A stretch of DNA of 64,000 bases from contig OV050032.1 in assembly GCA_920105625.2 (NCBI GenBank), positions 13,390,807 to 13,454,806 on the forward strand, given 5' to 3'. Positions within the stretch are counted from its first letter, which is position 1, and each line of letters opens with the position of its first letter. A program made the position numbers and the translations under genes. This document shows, piece by piece, positions 24,008-36,195 of the stretch. This DNA is from Clusia tigrina. Taxonomy: Eukaryota; Arthropoda; Insecta; Diptera; Clusiidae. A model generated the notes under the pieces. That model did no database searches, had not been told where the DNA came from, and saw nothing but the letters and a program-made list of their open reading frames with translations.

Positions 24008-24485
24008 CAGTTCAACCGCACTCAGACCAAATCGATACTGGCACTTCCGAGGAAGGACTGTAGAGCGGTAGTAGGAATACTCACAGACCACTTTCTAACG
24101 GTGGTAGACGATGAAAAGATGGGACTCACAAACAACACTGAATGCAGCAAATGTGGGGAGGAAGGCACAAAAGACACTCTGGAGCATCTACTAAGCCTAT
24201 ACCCCGCCATATTGAAAGCGCGCTTATCACCTCTGGGAGCCCCCTGGTTTGAAGGACTAGAAGCGGTCGCACAACTGGGAATAGTTTCCCTCTTAAGATT
24301 TGCTAAGAGCGTTTCTCTGTTTAGCGATTCATACTACAGCTCTTAAATGGATACCCATCTGGCACCGCAAAGGACCTTGCAGGCACGTATCTTACCTAAA
24401 TTAGCCTAACCCTTTCTGTCACCATGAAGCTGACCTTGAACATATGTGTCTCTGTGTGGCCTTCACGGCCCGCCAGTCGAACCTA
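24008..24485 (+). mobile_element. LINE-A copy 2, open C-terminal frame and 3' UTR
   Basis: A frame open from 24008 to the stop at 24346 reads QTKSILALPRKDCRAVVGIL, TDHFLTVVDDEKMGL, then CSKCGEEGTKDTLEH and SPLGAPWFEGLE, ending SDSYYSS. It matches the end of a LINE ORF2: the helix after RNase H, the knuckle and the C-terminus. The knuckle's last ligand is Tyr (SLYP), as in copy 3, whereas copy 1 has Cys. The 3' UTR carries an insertion of about 65 bp (24385-24450) relative to copies 1 and 3, and the terminal CTAACC repeats are decayed. Confidence 0.9.
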
Positions 24486-25937
24486 GCCGAACACTTCAAC
24501 CGCACCTGTCATAATAGAGGAAACGGGATTATATCGGGCACAAGGAAATGTGAGGCTGGACAGCGCATAAAATCCACTCAACAGCTTTGAAATGAGCACA
24601 GAGGCTTCATGGATGGCGGTGGTCGAATTCGTTAATGTAGGAAGCGCATTTAGAAATGGAAGGTAGCGTTAAACATCACGTGCTCTGAAATAGTCCCTCT
24701 TGTGTGAAATTTGATACGAGTTACTTTAATCAAACGAATGGAAAAGCCCCCAGGAAATTGAAAGATGCTCCCTCTGAGCACGGCATTCCGAGACGCTTCT
24801 TGATACTTACATCAATAATTTCTGTTTCTGAAGCATCTCCCCTTTCAAAGCCCTGCTACGAGTAATAATCCAGCAAACTCACATGTTGCGCTTTCAATTG
24901 CGCTGACAACATTTTGAAACCACGCGGCGGCTCCACAAATTGTCACGCAACACAAAACCCGCCATTTATTGTACGCACACGCACACACACACACACACAC
25001 GCACAGATATCCGCCAAAAATGCAGCAGCACATTCGTTACGAGCACCAACAGACAAGGCTGGGAGTGTGTGAGGACGCCGTAACACATGCAGGAGCCTGC
25101 GATTCATGGATGCACAAGTTGCCACAATTGCACAAATATTGAAAAAATGTTGACAGGACTATTATTCTTGCTTCTCTGCGAGTGATGCTTCGCACACAGT
25201 TGCACACAGGCCCGCGGACACACTCCATCAAGGCCACAACTCACAACTCCATTTTATTGTGAATCATATCCGCAAATAAATATTTATTCTTTTATTTGCA
25301 AACCACTTTTAAAGCCATCATAAAATAGGAAACAAACAAGCTTCGAGGTCTTTCTGATTGGATTAAGATAATGCTGCAATCATTCCAATAGGAATTGTTT
25401 TTGTCCTTTGGAGTGCTGTGAAATGAACTAAAAGAATCCTAGCACTAGAAACACAGATTGGCTGGGCCAATGCTGCCACGAACACTAGTTCCGCTCATAG
25501 CTCGAGCAGCAGAAGGCCAAAAACACTGAGCATTTGAGCTCCAATTAAAACTGTTTAATTTAATATTAACTCACTTAGGAATTATTAAGATCAGGAGCCA
25601 TGGTGAAAGTCGGGTTAGACTGACTTAACGATTCCCTGCACCTTAACGATACTCTTCACCTTTAACGATACCCAAACCACGCTCATAGAAATTAAGAGTT
25701 AAAATATGGCGATATTGGCTCCATATAACGTAATAATGAAAATGAGCTTCGTAGGCATCAATTTGATATTGATGAATGCTACGAATGAAGGTGGGCGTGG
25801 CCGAAATAGTACGCTGACTAAGGCTATTAAGTTCCATAGCCAAACTTTGTACCATTACTACAAATTTTAACAACATTTTGGCAAGTTTTCATTTAGATCA
25901 ATAGCAATCTTATCGCCTCTGCTTCCAAGTCACAACT
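24486..25937. other. unique sequence with a CA run, no gene recognised
   Basis: (CA)n with CGCACA interruptions at about 24973-25006. No gene recognised. Confidence 0.45.
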
Positions 25938-26106
25938 GGAAGGATATAACTTTCCTACGGAAGGATGGAACTTTCCTACGGAAGGATGTAACTTTCCTAC
26001 GGAAGGATGGAACTTTCCTACGGAAGGATGGAACATTCCTACGGAAGGATGTAACTTTCCTACGGAAGGATGGAACTTTCCTACGGAAGGATGGAACTTT
26101 CCTACC
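25938..26106. repeat. 21-bp minisatellite, about eight copies
   Basis: The unit is GGAAGGATGGAACTTTCCTAC, alternating GGAAC and GTAAC forms. Each unit joins TTCC and GGAA, so single strands could fold into short hairpins. Confidence 0.95.
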
Positions 26107-27959
26107 GCACGGATACTTCTGCCATGAGTTTCATATCCGTATTTCTAAACTTTAATTGCTTATCTCTGGAACTCGCCCCCCTCCGTAAAATGTTGGCGGT
26201 TTGTTTGTAATAATTTTTAATTCATGTGTTTTCGAGCTTCAACATGAACACTTTCTTGATTGCGACAATTGTCAACGTTCCAAGTAGTTGGATAGTTTCT
26301 ATGAGTAGTGATCAGCATCTTCCATGTACGAATATGTGAACTGGAAACCCTGAGCATTTCTTATCAAATATTCCTTATCTCTGAATTGCCACAATACGCT
26401 TTTTGGTGGCGCCTGAAACTATGCAATACTTTGCCTACCAATTGCTCAAGCCATGGTACGTCAAATTTATAAGTGAAAATGAAGATTGATCTGCAGAAGG
26501 CCCCCAAAAGGCATGGAGTGAGTCCACTTTTGGCTATGTACTTCCCTTCTGTCACCTTGAAGTGGCAGTGAAGTGGACGAGTTGCAGTACACGCCGTATG
26601 TCTTGCTATTCCGTTGATTCTTATGACAATAAACAGCCTACAAAACATGATAACTGGCGCAAAAGTCATCCTAGCAGGCAAGTCGAGGCGTCTGCAATTG
26701 GATCCCCTTATTCACGTAAGTTGGCGTAAGTCTCCGGTTCAGTCCAAATTTGTGAGAGCTGTTTTCGAATTTGTTTTCGTTTGCCAACGCATTTTTCAAT
26801 TTATTTTAGTGCAGTTTTTTGCTTCCACTTTTATTCGATTCCTGTTTGTCTTTTTGTAGCTGCGCCTCTAATCTTCAATCACAGCCAGTTCGGGGGCTGC
26901 ACCTAATTTAATAGAGTGCGCTTTCAACGTACGAATAAGTTTGCTTGTGCGTGCTTGTGTCTGTTGTGAGTGTGTGTTTGTGTGTTTGTCTGGGTCAGTT
27001 GTTGTGACACAAACGGACTGACAGCCCAGCAGTTGGACTACTACTGCTGCCTCTGCCTGTGATATTGTGGCAAAAATGGACCGACGACAGGGTATTCAGC
27101 TGCTGTTTTAATTGGCAAATATTTTTCCGACACCCTGTCAAAGCGTTTCCTACCTTGCACTTTTGTATCCAATCGAGTCGACTGCACTGTTGCACGAATT
27201 ATCGTCATCGTGTTGTTCATAGCTGAGCTGAAGGAAGGTCAGGCCCGGCTCCCTTCCTTGCGTTGCAGCCCTCCTCTGCTGATGTCCGTTCAGCGAAATG
27301 AACTTGTGAAGTCGAGTGCTTGGCGTTTCCCTGTATATCATCTACTATAATGGGCTCTGCTGTCTTTCCTGGGGCTGGCTGCACCGATCCTATTTCACCT
27401 GCCTGCACTGTGATATCCTTTAGCGCGTTCTTGTCCTGTTTTGTTTTGTTATGTTATGTCAACAATGAAATCTGCTGCGGGCTTCAGTCACCCTCACACA
27501 ACCACATCCACATGCACTCACAGCCACTCACACCTTCACACACGTGGTACTTGTGGCATTGTTTTGTTTTGCCCGATTTTATTAGAAAGAAATTCAAAAC
27601 TTCTCGCAGGATTTACTTTTGCTATTTATGACTTCAGCTCACCTGCGGCAGCTTGTTGCTTGACAACAGCAACAGAGCCGCCACAGAAATGAACACACTC
27701 TCTCTCACACGCTTACACACACACCCGCACACACCCACACACACCCAAAAACACCCACACACACCCACACACACCCACACACACTCACACACTCACATGC
27801 GTGTTAACCACTCCCATGTATGGCGCATTTTGTTTTCTGCTCAGCTACAATTACAATAACAACAAGAGCCAAAACACCCCTCGTCCGCTCTTCAAGTAAT
27901 ATGAAGTTGGGCTATAACGAAGGATCTCTGCGTATGCTTAAACACTTTTGAGTATGGTA
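26107..27959. other. unique sequence with CA-rich runs, no gene recognised
   Basis: ACACCCACACACACCC repeats lie at about 27703-27795. Other open frames are short and motif-free. Confidence 0.45.
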
Positions 27960-28115
27960 ACCAGTTCACTTTTTAGTCAGTGCTTGAACGGCGTCACACC
28001 GTGGTATCACAATGGGCCATTATGTGTGCTCAAGTGTGCTTTTGGCAAACTAGGCGGCCACTCCTACCTATCTACCCACCTACCTACCTACCTACCTACC
28101 TGCCCACCTACCTAC
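27960..28115 (+). mobile_element. probable LINE 3' UTR (LINE-H)
   Basis: The stretch GTGGTATCACAATGGGCC followed by ACTAGGCGGCCACTCC and a (CTAC)n tail (28064-28110) has the same layout as the LINE-E, F and G 3' ends: a TATCACAATGG phrase, a GCGGCC phrase, then ACCT repeats. No coding part is visible. Assignment is by similarity of layout only. Confidence 0.45.
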
Positions 28116-31100
28116 CCAGTTCCCTGCAGATGCACTGTGGCAAACAGCGAACACCTCAAGCACCATATACAAAGGCTCTGTGAGTATCAGCAACTCAAAA
28201 CCATTTTCCATTTCCTTTCTCCCAAGAGGGAATACGGATCATTGCAGTAGAGAAGTTTAGGTGACCCAAAATATTCCACACAGGAGGAGAAAGTAGATCG
28301 ACACAGCATCACGACACGGTAGATTAAATAGTCAGCCGGAAAAGTGACTCATGGCAAGTCCAGCCCCCGCTTACACTGCTACCCTTCTGCGACTTGAATG
28401 ATTGCCAGATTGGTGTCTACGGTTGGAATGACTGAATAAACTAGGAACTAATCCTGCGAAGTGCTAGTGTGCATAATTTCCCGCTTGGACTTCGCTGCAT
28501 AAGTGTTCTGCAGAACATTTCAACTAGCACATCCTTCTTTTCCGAGAGCATTTTTAGTTGTCTCAATGAACGACCTTGCAAATGGGATCTCGGCACAGTT
28601 TCGTTTTGCTGGCTTCAGGGGTAAGTGAACTAAGAAAGCTCTGAGCTGGCTCAGCTTTGTATACAACAACGATACCAAAGTGCTTGAGAAGATGTTTGGA
28701 ATAAATAAGATGACTCCTGCCAGTTGGGTGTGACTAAGCTCTATACTATTAGATTTTGGAGTTATTAATTACGAACTGTGTTAGTTGTGATCTGCTGACT
28801 CCGCGTCGCTTCCTGATTGAATGCTTGACGGTGACTCTGTGCATGCAGCATAAGCTTCTTCTGGGCTGAGGTTGGCTCAGTATTAATTCTCCACGCCTTA
28901 AAATCCGTCCAGAGCTTGAATAAAGAAATTAATTCTTACTTTAATATTTCCATTTTGAATTTAACACTTCATTAAATTTTACAAAACCCACACAACCACA
29001 CTGACACACACATCCACAGCCATGCTTGCAGAGCCATGCATGTTTCATCCTCCTGCATATTGCATGAAATGTCATCGTGCCGCCATTTAAAGTTGCGCAC
29101 TTCATGTCCTTGTTAAATTTGCATTGCCGCACACTGGGACGGACGCTCGCCTCACGTGCTATTTGCAATTGCTTCAATTATGCATGCAATTCTGCGTGTG
29201 TGTGTTGGTGTTTTTGTGTATGCGCGTGTGTGTGCGCGTGTGTGTGGGAATGTTCATGGAGTATCTTTTCAGGTCGTCGACGCTTTGTTGCTCTAATTTT
29301 GTGCCATTTTATTTTGTGACATTGCGCTGCATTCTCGGTTGGTTGCTTGGCCGTTTTTGCTATTTTTGCCGTTTTTGCTGGATTTGCTGTGCTTTCGGCA
29401 AGAAATGTATTTATAAATGCCTTTTTTCGGACGGACACAGAGATGAGGTTAACGGAACGTTTTGTTTTTATTTTGGAACAATTGCTTTCAAATTAATTTC
29501 AATTGCACAGCTCTGTCAAAAAGAACGACGATGGGCGAACAACAACCAAAAGCGATAGTTTTCATTCCTTTATTCACCTCGTCCGCTCGAAACAATTTGT
29601 GTGCATCGTACACTAATGGAGGAAGAGAGGAGAGCTTTCAGGAATTCAACCATTGAATAGTCGACTGAAAGGAACAATCGCTCAGTGGCTGTAGGACTGA
29701 GAGAAGGTGGATCAATTTAGACGCACCATTCCCAACGATAACAGGAACAAGTTTCATGTGTAATGCATATGACCCACTCACAGTGGTGTGTTTTTGGTGC
29801 AAATTACTCCTGAAGAGCACAGTTCGCCTCGTTCATTGCAGACTTCACTGAGTTTTGCAGCCACTCGTGTCTGAATGGCGTATTTTATCATCACATATTG
29901 TGCTCCACAGTTGAAATGATGCCAGTGCCCTCGATAAATGGGTGTTTAGATAATAGGCTCCTAAGTAAATCAACGTTGCTGACTCATTCTTTAGAAAGTC
30001 CAGTAAATGTCAGGGCCAACCTGCGCCCAAGTGTCCACTGAGTACATCATCAACGCACGAAGTGCCGCTCTCTCTCTCTGTAAGCAAAACACACAAGAAC
30101 AGCAATAATTGTGGGGGCTGTTTCTTGTCGCTGTTATTGTTAATGTGACAATTCGTTATAATTCGGTTTATTTTGGCTTCCTGACAGACTCGTCCGTCCC
30201 ATTGTCTCATTGTTTACGCTCAGTCAGGGTGTCTATTTGTGGCGTGTCCTCCCCCAGCCACGCAAATTTGCTCAGATGTCTCATTGCCATTGTTTTGCAC
30301 GTCAGTGTACGGAATAGTCGCAAGTGACACCGTTACAGTGGATACATTTCCTGAGTTTGTTGCTCTAGGGGGCGACTGGGAGTGAGCATGGCTGCGGGTG
30401 TGTAAGATATCCATGCGGATGTAGTCGTGGTACTTCGCTGACCACATAACGACTTCACTGAATTGAGTGACATTTCCGGTAATTGACACAATTTGGATTT
30501 CTTTCCGTCGACTGCGTCAGAGAGGAGAAGGAAGCCCTGCCAAACCAGCTCAGTTCTTACTAGGAATCGGAGTGGTGCAGAAATCTTAAAGCCGTGGAAG
30601 TCCTGGTACATTTCTCCCACTCAAATTAAACAAACTGGAACAAGTCCAAAATGTAGTTGAGTGGGAATTATGTGGCTGACTTCTCATTCGCTATGTCTTG
30701 GTGATTACTCTTGTGAGGTTCTCTTCTGCTGGAAAAAGCGGATAGTTACTTCACCTTAAGTGCGAATACAAGTGAGTGATTCCACGCTGCATGCAATTTT
30801 TTTCCAAAACTATGTTTTTTCAGGGTACTTTTTCATTCTTCCATTATGATAAATTCCCCACGAGTGAAAGTGGTCTTCTGGAGCTTTTGTTGTCTCGTCG
30901 AACTCTGATTTGTGGGATTAGCAGACCTTCTATTCCCATTTCAATCGAGGATTTGCTGCTGACTTCGTCAGTCAGATGTCTCTACTGATCTCCCAATCGT
31001 GGATAATAGGTAGAAAAGTTCCTTTTCTGGTGAATCCGTTGACAAACTGCTTACCTCGTGTCCCTGAAAGAGGAGCGTGAAGAGTCAGAGTATTCAATTT

Positions 31101-31699
31101 ACGCCCTCACTGCTGAGAGAGCGCACTTTCAAGGCACCATTTCCTACCCAAAATTCACTCTGGCTCCGAAACTCTGTGAGTGGCGCTTAAGTGGCTTCGA
31201 TTCTTAATGGTTCCTTCCGGGTTCCCAGTGAAAATAAACCATTCATGTGCGAGTAATGATTTTTAATTTTATTAAATTTTGCAGACACCTTTACATGACT
31301 CACCTGCATTTCAATTACTGCGATGAGACCTTTTCCCCATTCGCTGCGATAAAGTCTGGCACTTAAAAAGTTTCCGTGCCGTTGATTACACCAAAATTAG
31401 TTCAGATTCCTGTTGCAGTCCTTTCGAAAGTGAGTGTCAGACTTTCCAATTTCGCAAGTACCGAATTTATTTTTAATAGCAGCAGCTTCTTGAAGCCTTT
31501 GGAGCGTGGAAGCGTGCATACGAATTCCCACTTGGATGTGTATCCACAATCGTAGGAGGGAGTGATCCCAATCTCAAGGATGCTAAACTAAACTTTTAAA
31601 AGCTTGGTGAGGAAAACTCAAAATCTTGTCAATCGTGTAAGGAAGGAAGTGTGATATCTCAGAAAACCCAGTTTAAAATAACAGTTAATGAACTCATCT
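28116..31699. other. 3.6 kb of unique sequence, no gene recognised
   Basis: No exon chain could be supported. Local TG/CA-rich patches lie at 28990-29020 and 29200-29250. An open frame at 29124-29558 (144 codons, non-ATG start) is Cys/Phe-rich simple-sequence translation. AT-rich unique DNA elsewhere. Confidence 0.45.
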
Positions 31700-32460
31700 A
31701 TTGCAGATTGAAAAGATAAATAGAGAGAGAGAGGGAGAGAGAGAGAGAGGGGGAGATAGAGAGAGAGGGAGAGAGATAGAGGGAGAGATAAAAAGAGGGT
31801 GTAAGATTTAGTTATGGGCGTTGAAGATTCAGAGAGACGGTGAAAAAGGGAGACAGAAGCAGCCAGAGTGCGAGAGATTGCAGCATTCGTAGTGGTAGAT
31901 AAAGTTTAAAATTGAAAAGGAAAGAGAGAGATACTAAGAGAGGGAGAGAAATATAAAGAGAGGGTGTACGATTTAGATATGAGCATAGAAGATTCAGAGA
32001 GACAATGAAAAAAGGAGACAGATACAGCCAGAGTGCGAGAGATTGCAGCATTCGTAGTGGTAAATAAAGTTTAAAATTGAAAAGGAAAGAGGGAGATACT
32101 AAGAGAGAGAGGGAAAGATAAAGAGAGGGTGTACGATTTAGATATGAGCATAGAAGATTCAGAGAGACAATGAAAAAAGGAGACAGATACAGCCAGAGTG
32201 CGAGAGATTGCAGCATTCTTATTGGAAGATAAAGATCAAAATTGAAAAGGAAAGATAAAAAGAGAAACTAGGAGAGAGATAAAGAGAGGGTGTAAGATTT
32301 GGATATGAGCGTAGAAGATTCAGAGAGCCGGAGAAAAAAGGAGACAGAAACAGCCAGATTGCGAGATATTGCAACATTCATATGGGAAGATAAAGTTTAG
32401 AATTGAAAAGGAAAGAGAAAGAGAGGGATTAAGAGAGAAAGAGAGAGTGAGAGATTGAAA
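31700..32460. repeat. polypurine tract with about 165-bp tandem units
   Basis: GATTGCAGCATTC marks units at 31876, 32041, 32206 and (decayed) 32365, a period of 165, 165 and about 160 bp. Each unit contains ATAGAAGATTCAGAGAGAC and a GA-rich spacer. 165 is a multiple of three, so one antisense frame repeats a 55-residue Leu-rich pattern; no other sign of coding. Confidence 0.95.
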
Positions 32461-34525
32461 TAAGCCCAAAGACACACACACAGACAAATTGAAAGAGACA
32501 TCGAGAGGGAGATTGTCTTTGGAAGACTCCCTTCTAACAAAAGAAAAAATAAAAATAACACAGAAAACACAAAGAGAATAACCGAAAGAGAATATTAGAA
32601 GCAGAGAACACAGAGAAGCGACACTTACACGTCAAATTTTCTGACGTTTGGAAAATTTGTCTTTATTTATCATTAGTTGGGAATCTGTATAGGTTTGTTT
32701 ATCATTGGTTCTGAAGGAAATCAGCCACACTACTACAGGTTTGTGCATGTGTAAGTGTGCGCAAAACGAGAGACGTTTAAGTGTCGCATCTCTGTGGTCT
32801 CTGGTCAGAAGTATCGAAGCAGGTTAAGTGAAATCGATTGCGTATATGGACGCATACCTCCACTCCACGCGTACCTCCACTTGAGTTAGAGAGATATTTG
32901 TATTAGGGACGAAATTGACACACAGTGAGATTCCTACACGTATACAAAGGTGGGTGGGCGGCTCTCGACGTGGCAACATGACTTCAACTTGTGTTTAAGG
33001 GCTTGTGGGCAACTGGGCTCACGGGAAGCTGAGAATTTCTGCCTCAATTTATGCTCCCAAGCAAGTAAGTATAATATCCCAGTCCTGAGAGATATCCCCT
33101 TCACCTCCTACACATCTATGCAGATGGAACGATACTTTGCTGCTACAAAAACACACTCAAGCAGACAAATTCAGACACAAATACATTCATTCAGGATTTA
33201 TTTATTGCTTATTTTAATAAGCTGCAAGGAAAAATGACACATCATATGCTTCATAAACTGATGATAGAGTGTGAAAATACAAAAAAAGCACACACACGCA
33301 CATGCACATCCACACGTACACGCAGACGCTGCCACGAACATCGGCTTAATAATCAGGCCATATCTGGCTTCATTTGTTGTGATTAGGAGGATTGCAATAA
33401 ATTCTGATTATGGAATTGCGCACAATTCAGCGCAAAGTAACGAGCAGAAAATTGCTTCTTATTATGTAATAAACGTGAATCTTCCCCAGCGCAGCCGTGC
33501 GCACACACACACATGCATAAATTTAACTAATTACATCATAAACCCAAGCACTGAAAATCCTCGCACTTAAATCAAGACGGCAGCGTGCGTGCGTGGAACA
33601 GGACGCGAGCTTCAGTCCTTTAAACAAATCCCAGCAATTTAAGGTTTATTTTTTATTTAATGAGGCGGCGCAATTGTGGCAAGCGTACTGACTGTGGCTG
33701 TGACTCGTGAGCTGAGTCTTCTGTTTTGTCTCTGGAGCCATGCAAGGAGCCGCATTTTTGTGTGGAAGCTGCCTCTATGAATGCTCTTAGGCACTCACCT
33801 TCGCATTGTGGTGGGAGGACCAGAGATCTGTAGTGACAGTTTCTTCACAAAAATGCCGTCTACTTGCCGCTGAAGGACAATGGTGGAGTGAAGGACGAAG
33901 GCTTGTTTCTAAAATTGAAAATGCAAAAAAAAAAGGAATACTCAGCTAAAAATAACGCGGGCATAATTTGAACTGTCCCCCACTTGCACATTGACTTGTC
34001 GCAGGGCTCCTGTCTGGACTTTTCGGCCTCTTTCCGCCGGCTTCTATGCCATTGCTGTGGAACATGTGGAGACGTCCGCGACTAAACAGTGCCAAAGCGA
34101 CTCATTAACATGACGAATGGCGTACGTCAAAAGGGCGAACGCAAAACTTGCTCCTCGACGTACTCGAAATTTGCATTCAAATTAAAAACCATTCGCATCC
34201 TGGGAAGAAGAAGTAAAGAAGCGAACTACGCTGGCTGAATGTCAATTAGCAGGGCTGTTGCAGAAACACTGGACTGGAATTTAATGGTATGTCCACTCTT
34301 GGTGAAAGTGTGTGGAAAGCTGGAAAGTTACGGAAATGGACAGACTGGCAAGCACAATGGAAAGGAAGTTTTGAACAAATTTAAATCCTGGTACATATTT
34401 CGCCCCTCTCTGTACTGGGTGGACACATCGGCACTGAGAATATGCAGCAGAGGAATACTATATAAAAGTCCCATAAGTCCGGCGTAGAAGAAGAGTGCTC
34501 TTTAAGCTTTTTCTGATTTCCCATC
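32461..34525. other. unique sequence, no gene recognised
   Basis: No gene, RNA or element recognised. Short CA-rich patches at 33285-33320 and 33505. Confidence 0.45.
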
Positions 34526-34581
34526 AGGCCAGGAAGAGAGCTAATATTGTGAAACTTCAATATTAGCTCCCTTCCTGGCCT
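34526..34581. other. strong hairpin: 24-bp inverted repeat with 8-nt loop
   Basis: The left arm 34526-34549 begins AGGCCAGGAAG and ends AATATTG. The right arm 34558-34581 is its reverse complement with one mismatch, and the loop is TGAAACTT. Pairing does not continue into the flanks. It could be a small foldback or a hairpin RNA; the stem is shorter than most fly pre-miRNAs. Confidence 0.9.
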
Positions 34582-35439
34582 CACAAGCTCCATGCATTTC
34601 ATGTGAGCTCTCCTAAGTAGTCATGCATTTAATGTGCGTGGTCTCTCATAGGATGCATTCGGAATTTGCTGGGGAAAGTCCTACTAGGAGTAGTTCAACT
34701 TTACAGACGACTTTTGGGGCTGATTACTAAATCCAAACAGAGGCAGCTGTCTTCCACCGTCTCACTTCGACGAAAAAGGCCTATTGTGGCATCCGCAGAT
34801 GTCGACTTTTCCATTCCCTCCATGAAATATTTGATAGATAAGATAAAGTAAAGGCGGGTGTGGTAGAAATATTGACCCTGTCACACCCTAAGAGACGTAA
34901 TGCCCAGATGTGTACTGAGTCTGCACATTGACTTTGATTCAAAGCGTTTCGGTTCCTTTAGAACAATAAAGCAGATTGTAGAGAGCAACTTGAAAACACC
35001 TCCTTCCACTTTGCTTAGAGTATTTTCCAGTTCGGATCACCATTTGCATTCACGATTGTTGAGTATGATTCAATTCTCTCTCTCTCTCAGGTTCACACTT
35101 ACTTTTCCATATTGCATACTTACTTGGCAAGGATTTTTCAATGGGCATTTCAAAGGTGAAGTTCTAGGGTAGCTACTCCATGTACCCTTGCAACAGATTT
35201 ATCTGCACTAAATTTTTGATTGCCACCTCCTTAAATGGTCCTGCGTCCCACCAAAAGGGTTTCTATAGGCAACAAACATTGCCCAAGTCAACACCCCGAA
35301 ATCATGTGTGGACCAAAATAGTTTAAAGTTCTCCCCTTGAGTTTTTGACCTCTCCCAAAGTAACTTTATATCGATATAAATTGCTTTACCGGTGATCCAT
35401 CCGCCATATAACTGCATGCTGTGGATCTTCCAGAAATAT
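34582..35439. other. unique sequence, no gene recognised
   Basis: No gene recognised. Its right end runs into LINE-A copy 3; the exact left break of that element is not visible. Confidence 0.4.
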
Positions 35440-36195
35440 TGTGCAATGCAAGGCAGCAATGGATAGACTGGCCACCAATCGGAAACCACATATCTACTGG
35501 AACAGAGAAGGAATCGGGAGAGCGGATGCCATTGCAAAGAGCGGAATCTTACTACCATACGAGAAAGTAAGTAACGTACTGATGCCTCTAAGAATCAACA
35601 TAGCCGTATTGAAGATGACGTGATGAGAAAGGTGAAAGAACTGTGGAGTACTGCCACATGTAATATCGCCAAGCTCATGTGCAAACCGTTAGGCACTTAG
35701 ACCAAATCGATACTGGCACTTCCGAGGAAGGACTGCAGAAGGGTAATAGTGAGTATTCAGGTCACTTTCTAACGGTGGTACACGATGAAAAGATGGGACT
35801 CACAAACAACACTGAATGCAGGAAATGTGGGGAGCAAGGCACAAGAGACACTCTGGAGCATCTACTAAGCCTATACCCCGCCATATTGAAAGCGCGCTTA
35901 TCACCTCTGGGTGCCCCTTGGTTTGAAGGACTAGAAGAGGTCGCACAACTAGGTATAGTTTCGCTCTGAAGATTTGCTAAGAGCGTCTCTCTGTTTAGCG
36001 ACTCACACTACAGCCCTCAAATGGATATCCATCTGGCACCGCAAATAGTTTCGCTCTCAAGATTAGCTAAGGGCGTCTCCCTGTTCAACGATTCAAACTG
36101 TAGCCCTTAAATGGATATCCATCTGGTACCGCAAAGGACCTTGCAGGTCTATGTATGGCCCCCGCGGCCGGCCGGTCTAACCTAACCTAACCTGA
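35440..36195 (+). mobile_element. LINE-A copy 3: RNase H remnant, knuckle and 3' UTR
   Basis: The longest LINE-A copy. It starts with a decayed RNase H end (KAAMDRLATNRKPHIYWNRE followed by RADAIAKSG, lacking the P-G-H box). After frameshifts it continues with LTVVHDEKMGLTNNTECRKC, the knuckle EQGTRDTLEH and SPLGAPWFEGLE. The knuckle's last ligand is Tyr, as in copy 2. An internal 90-bp tandem duplication (35955-36044 and 36045-36134, both starting ATAGTTTCGCTCT) repeats the C-terminus and the start of the 3' UTR. The end is GGCCGGTCTAACCTAACCTA. Confidence 0.9.

Noticed and set aside
28110..28250. Possible zinc-finger exon (CTVANSEHLKHHIQ-like phrase after a CTGCAG acceptor)
   Set aside because: Lacks the second Cys spacing of a C2H2 finger, has no partner exon, and follows directly on a LINE-like tail.
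31812..32216. Minus-strand 134-codon frame with a repeating 55-residue pattern
   Set aside because: The 165-bp repeat unit is a multiple of three, so openness and periodicity follow from the DNA repeat; composition is polypyrimidine.
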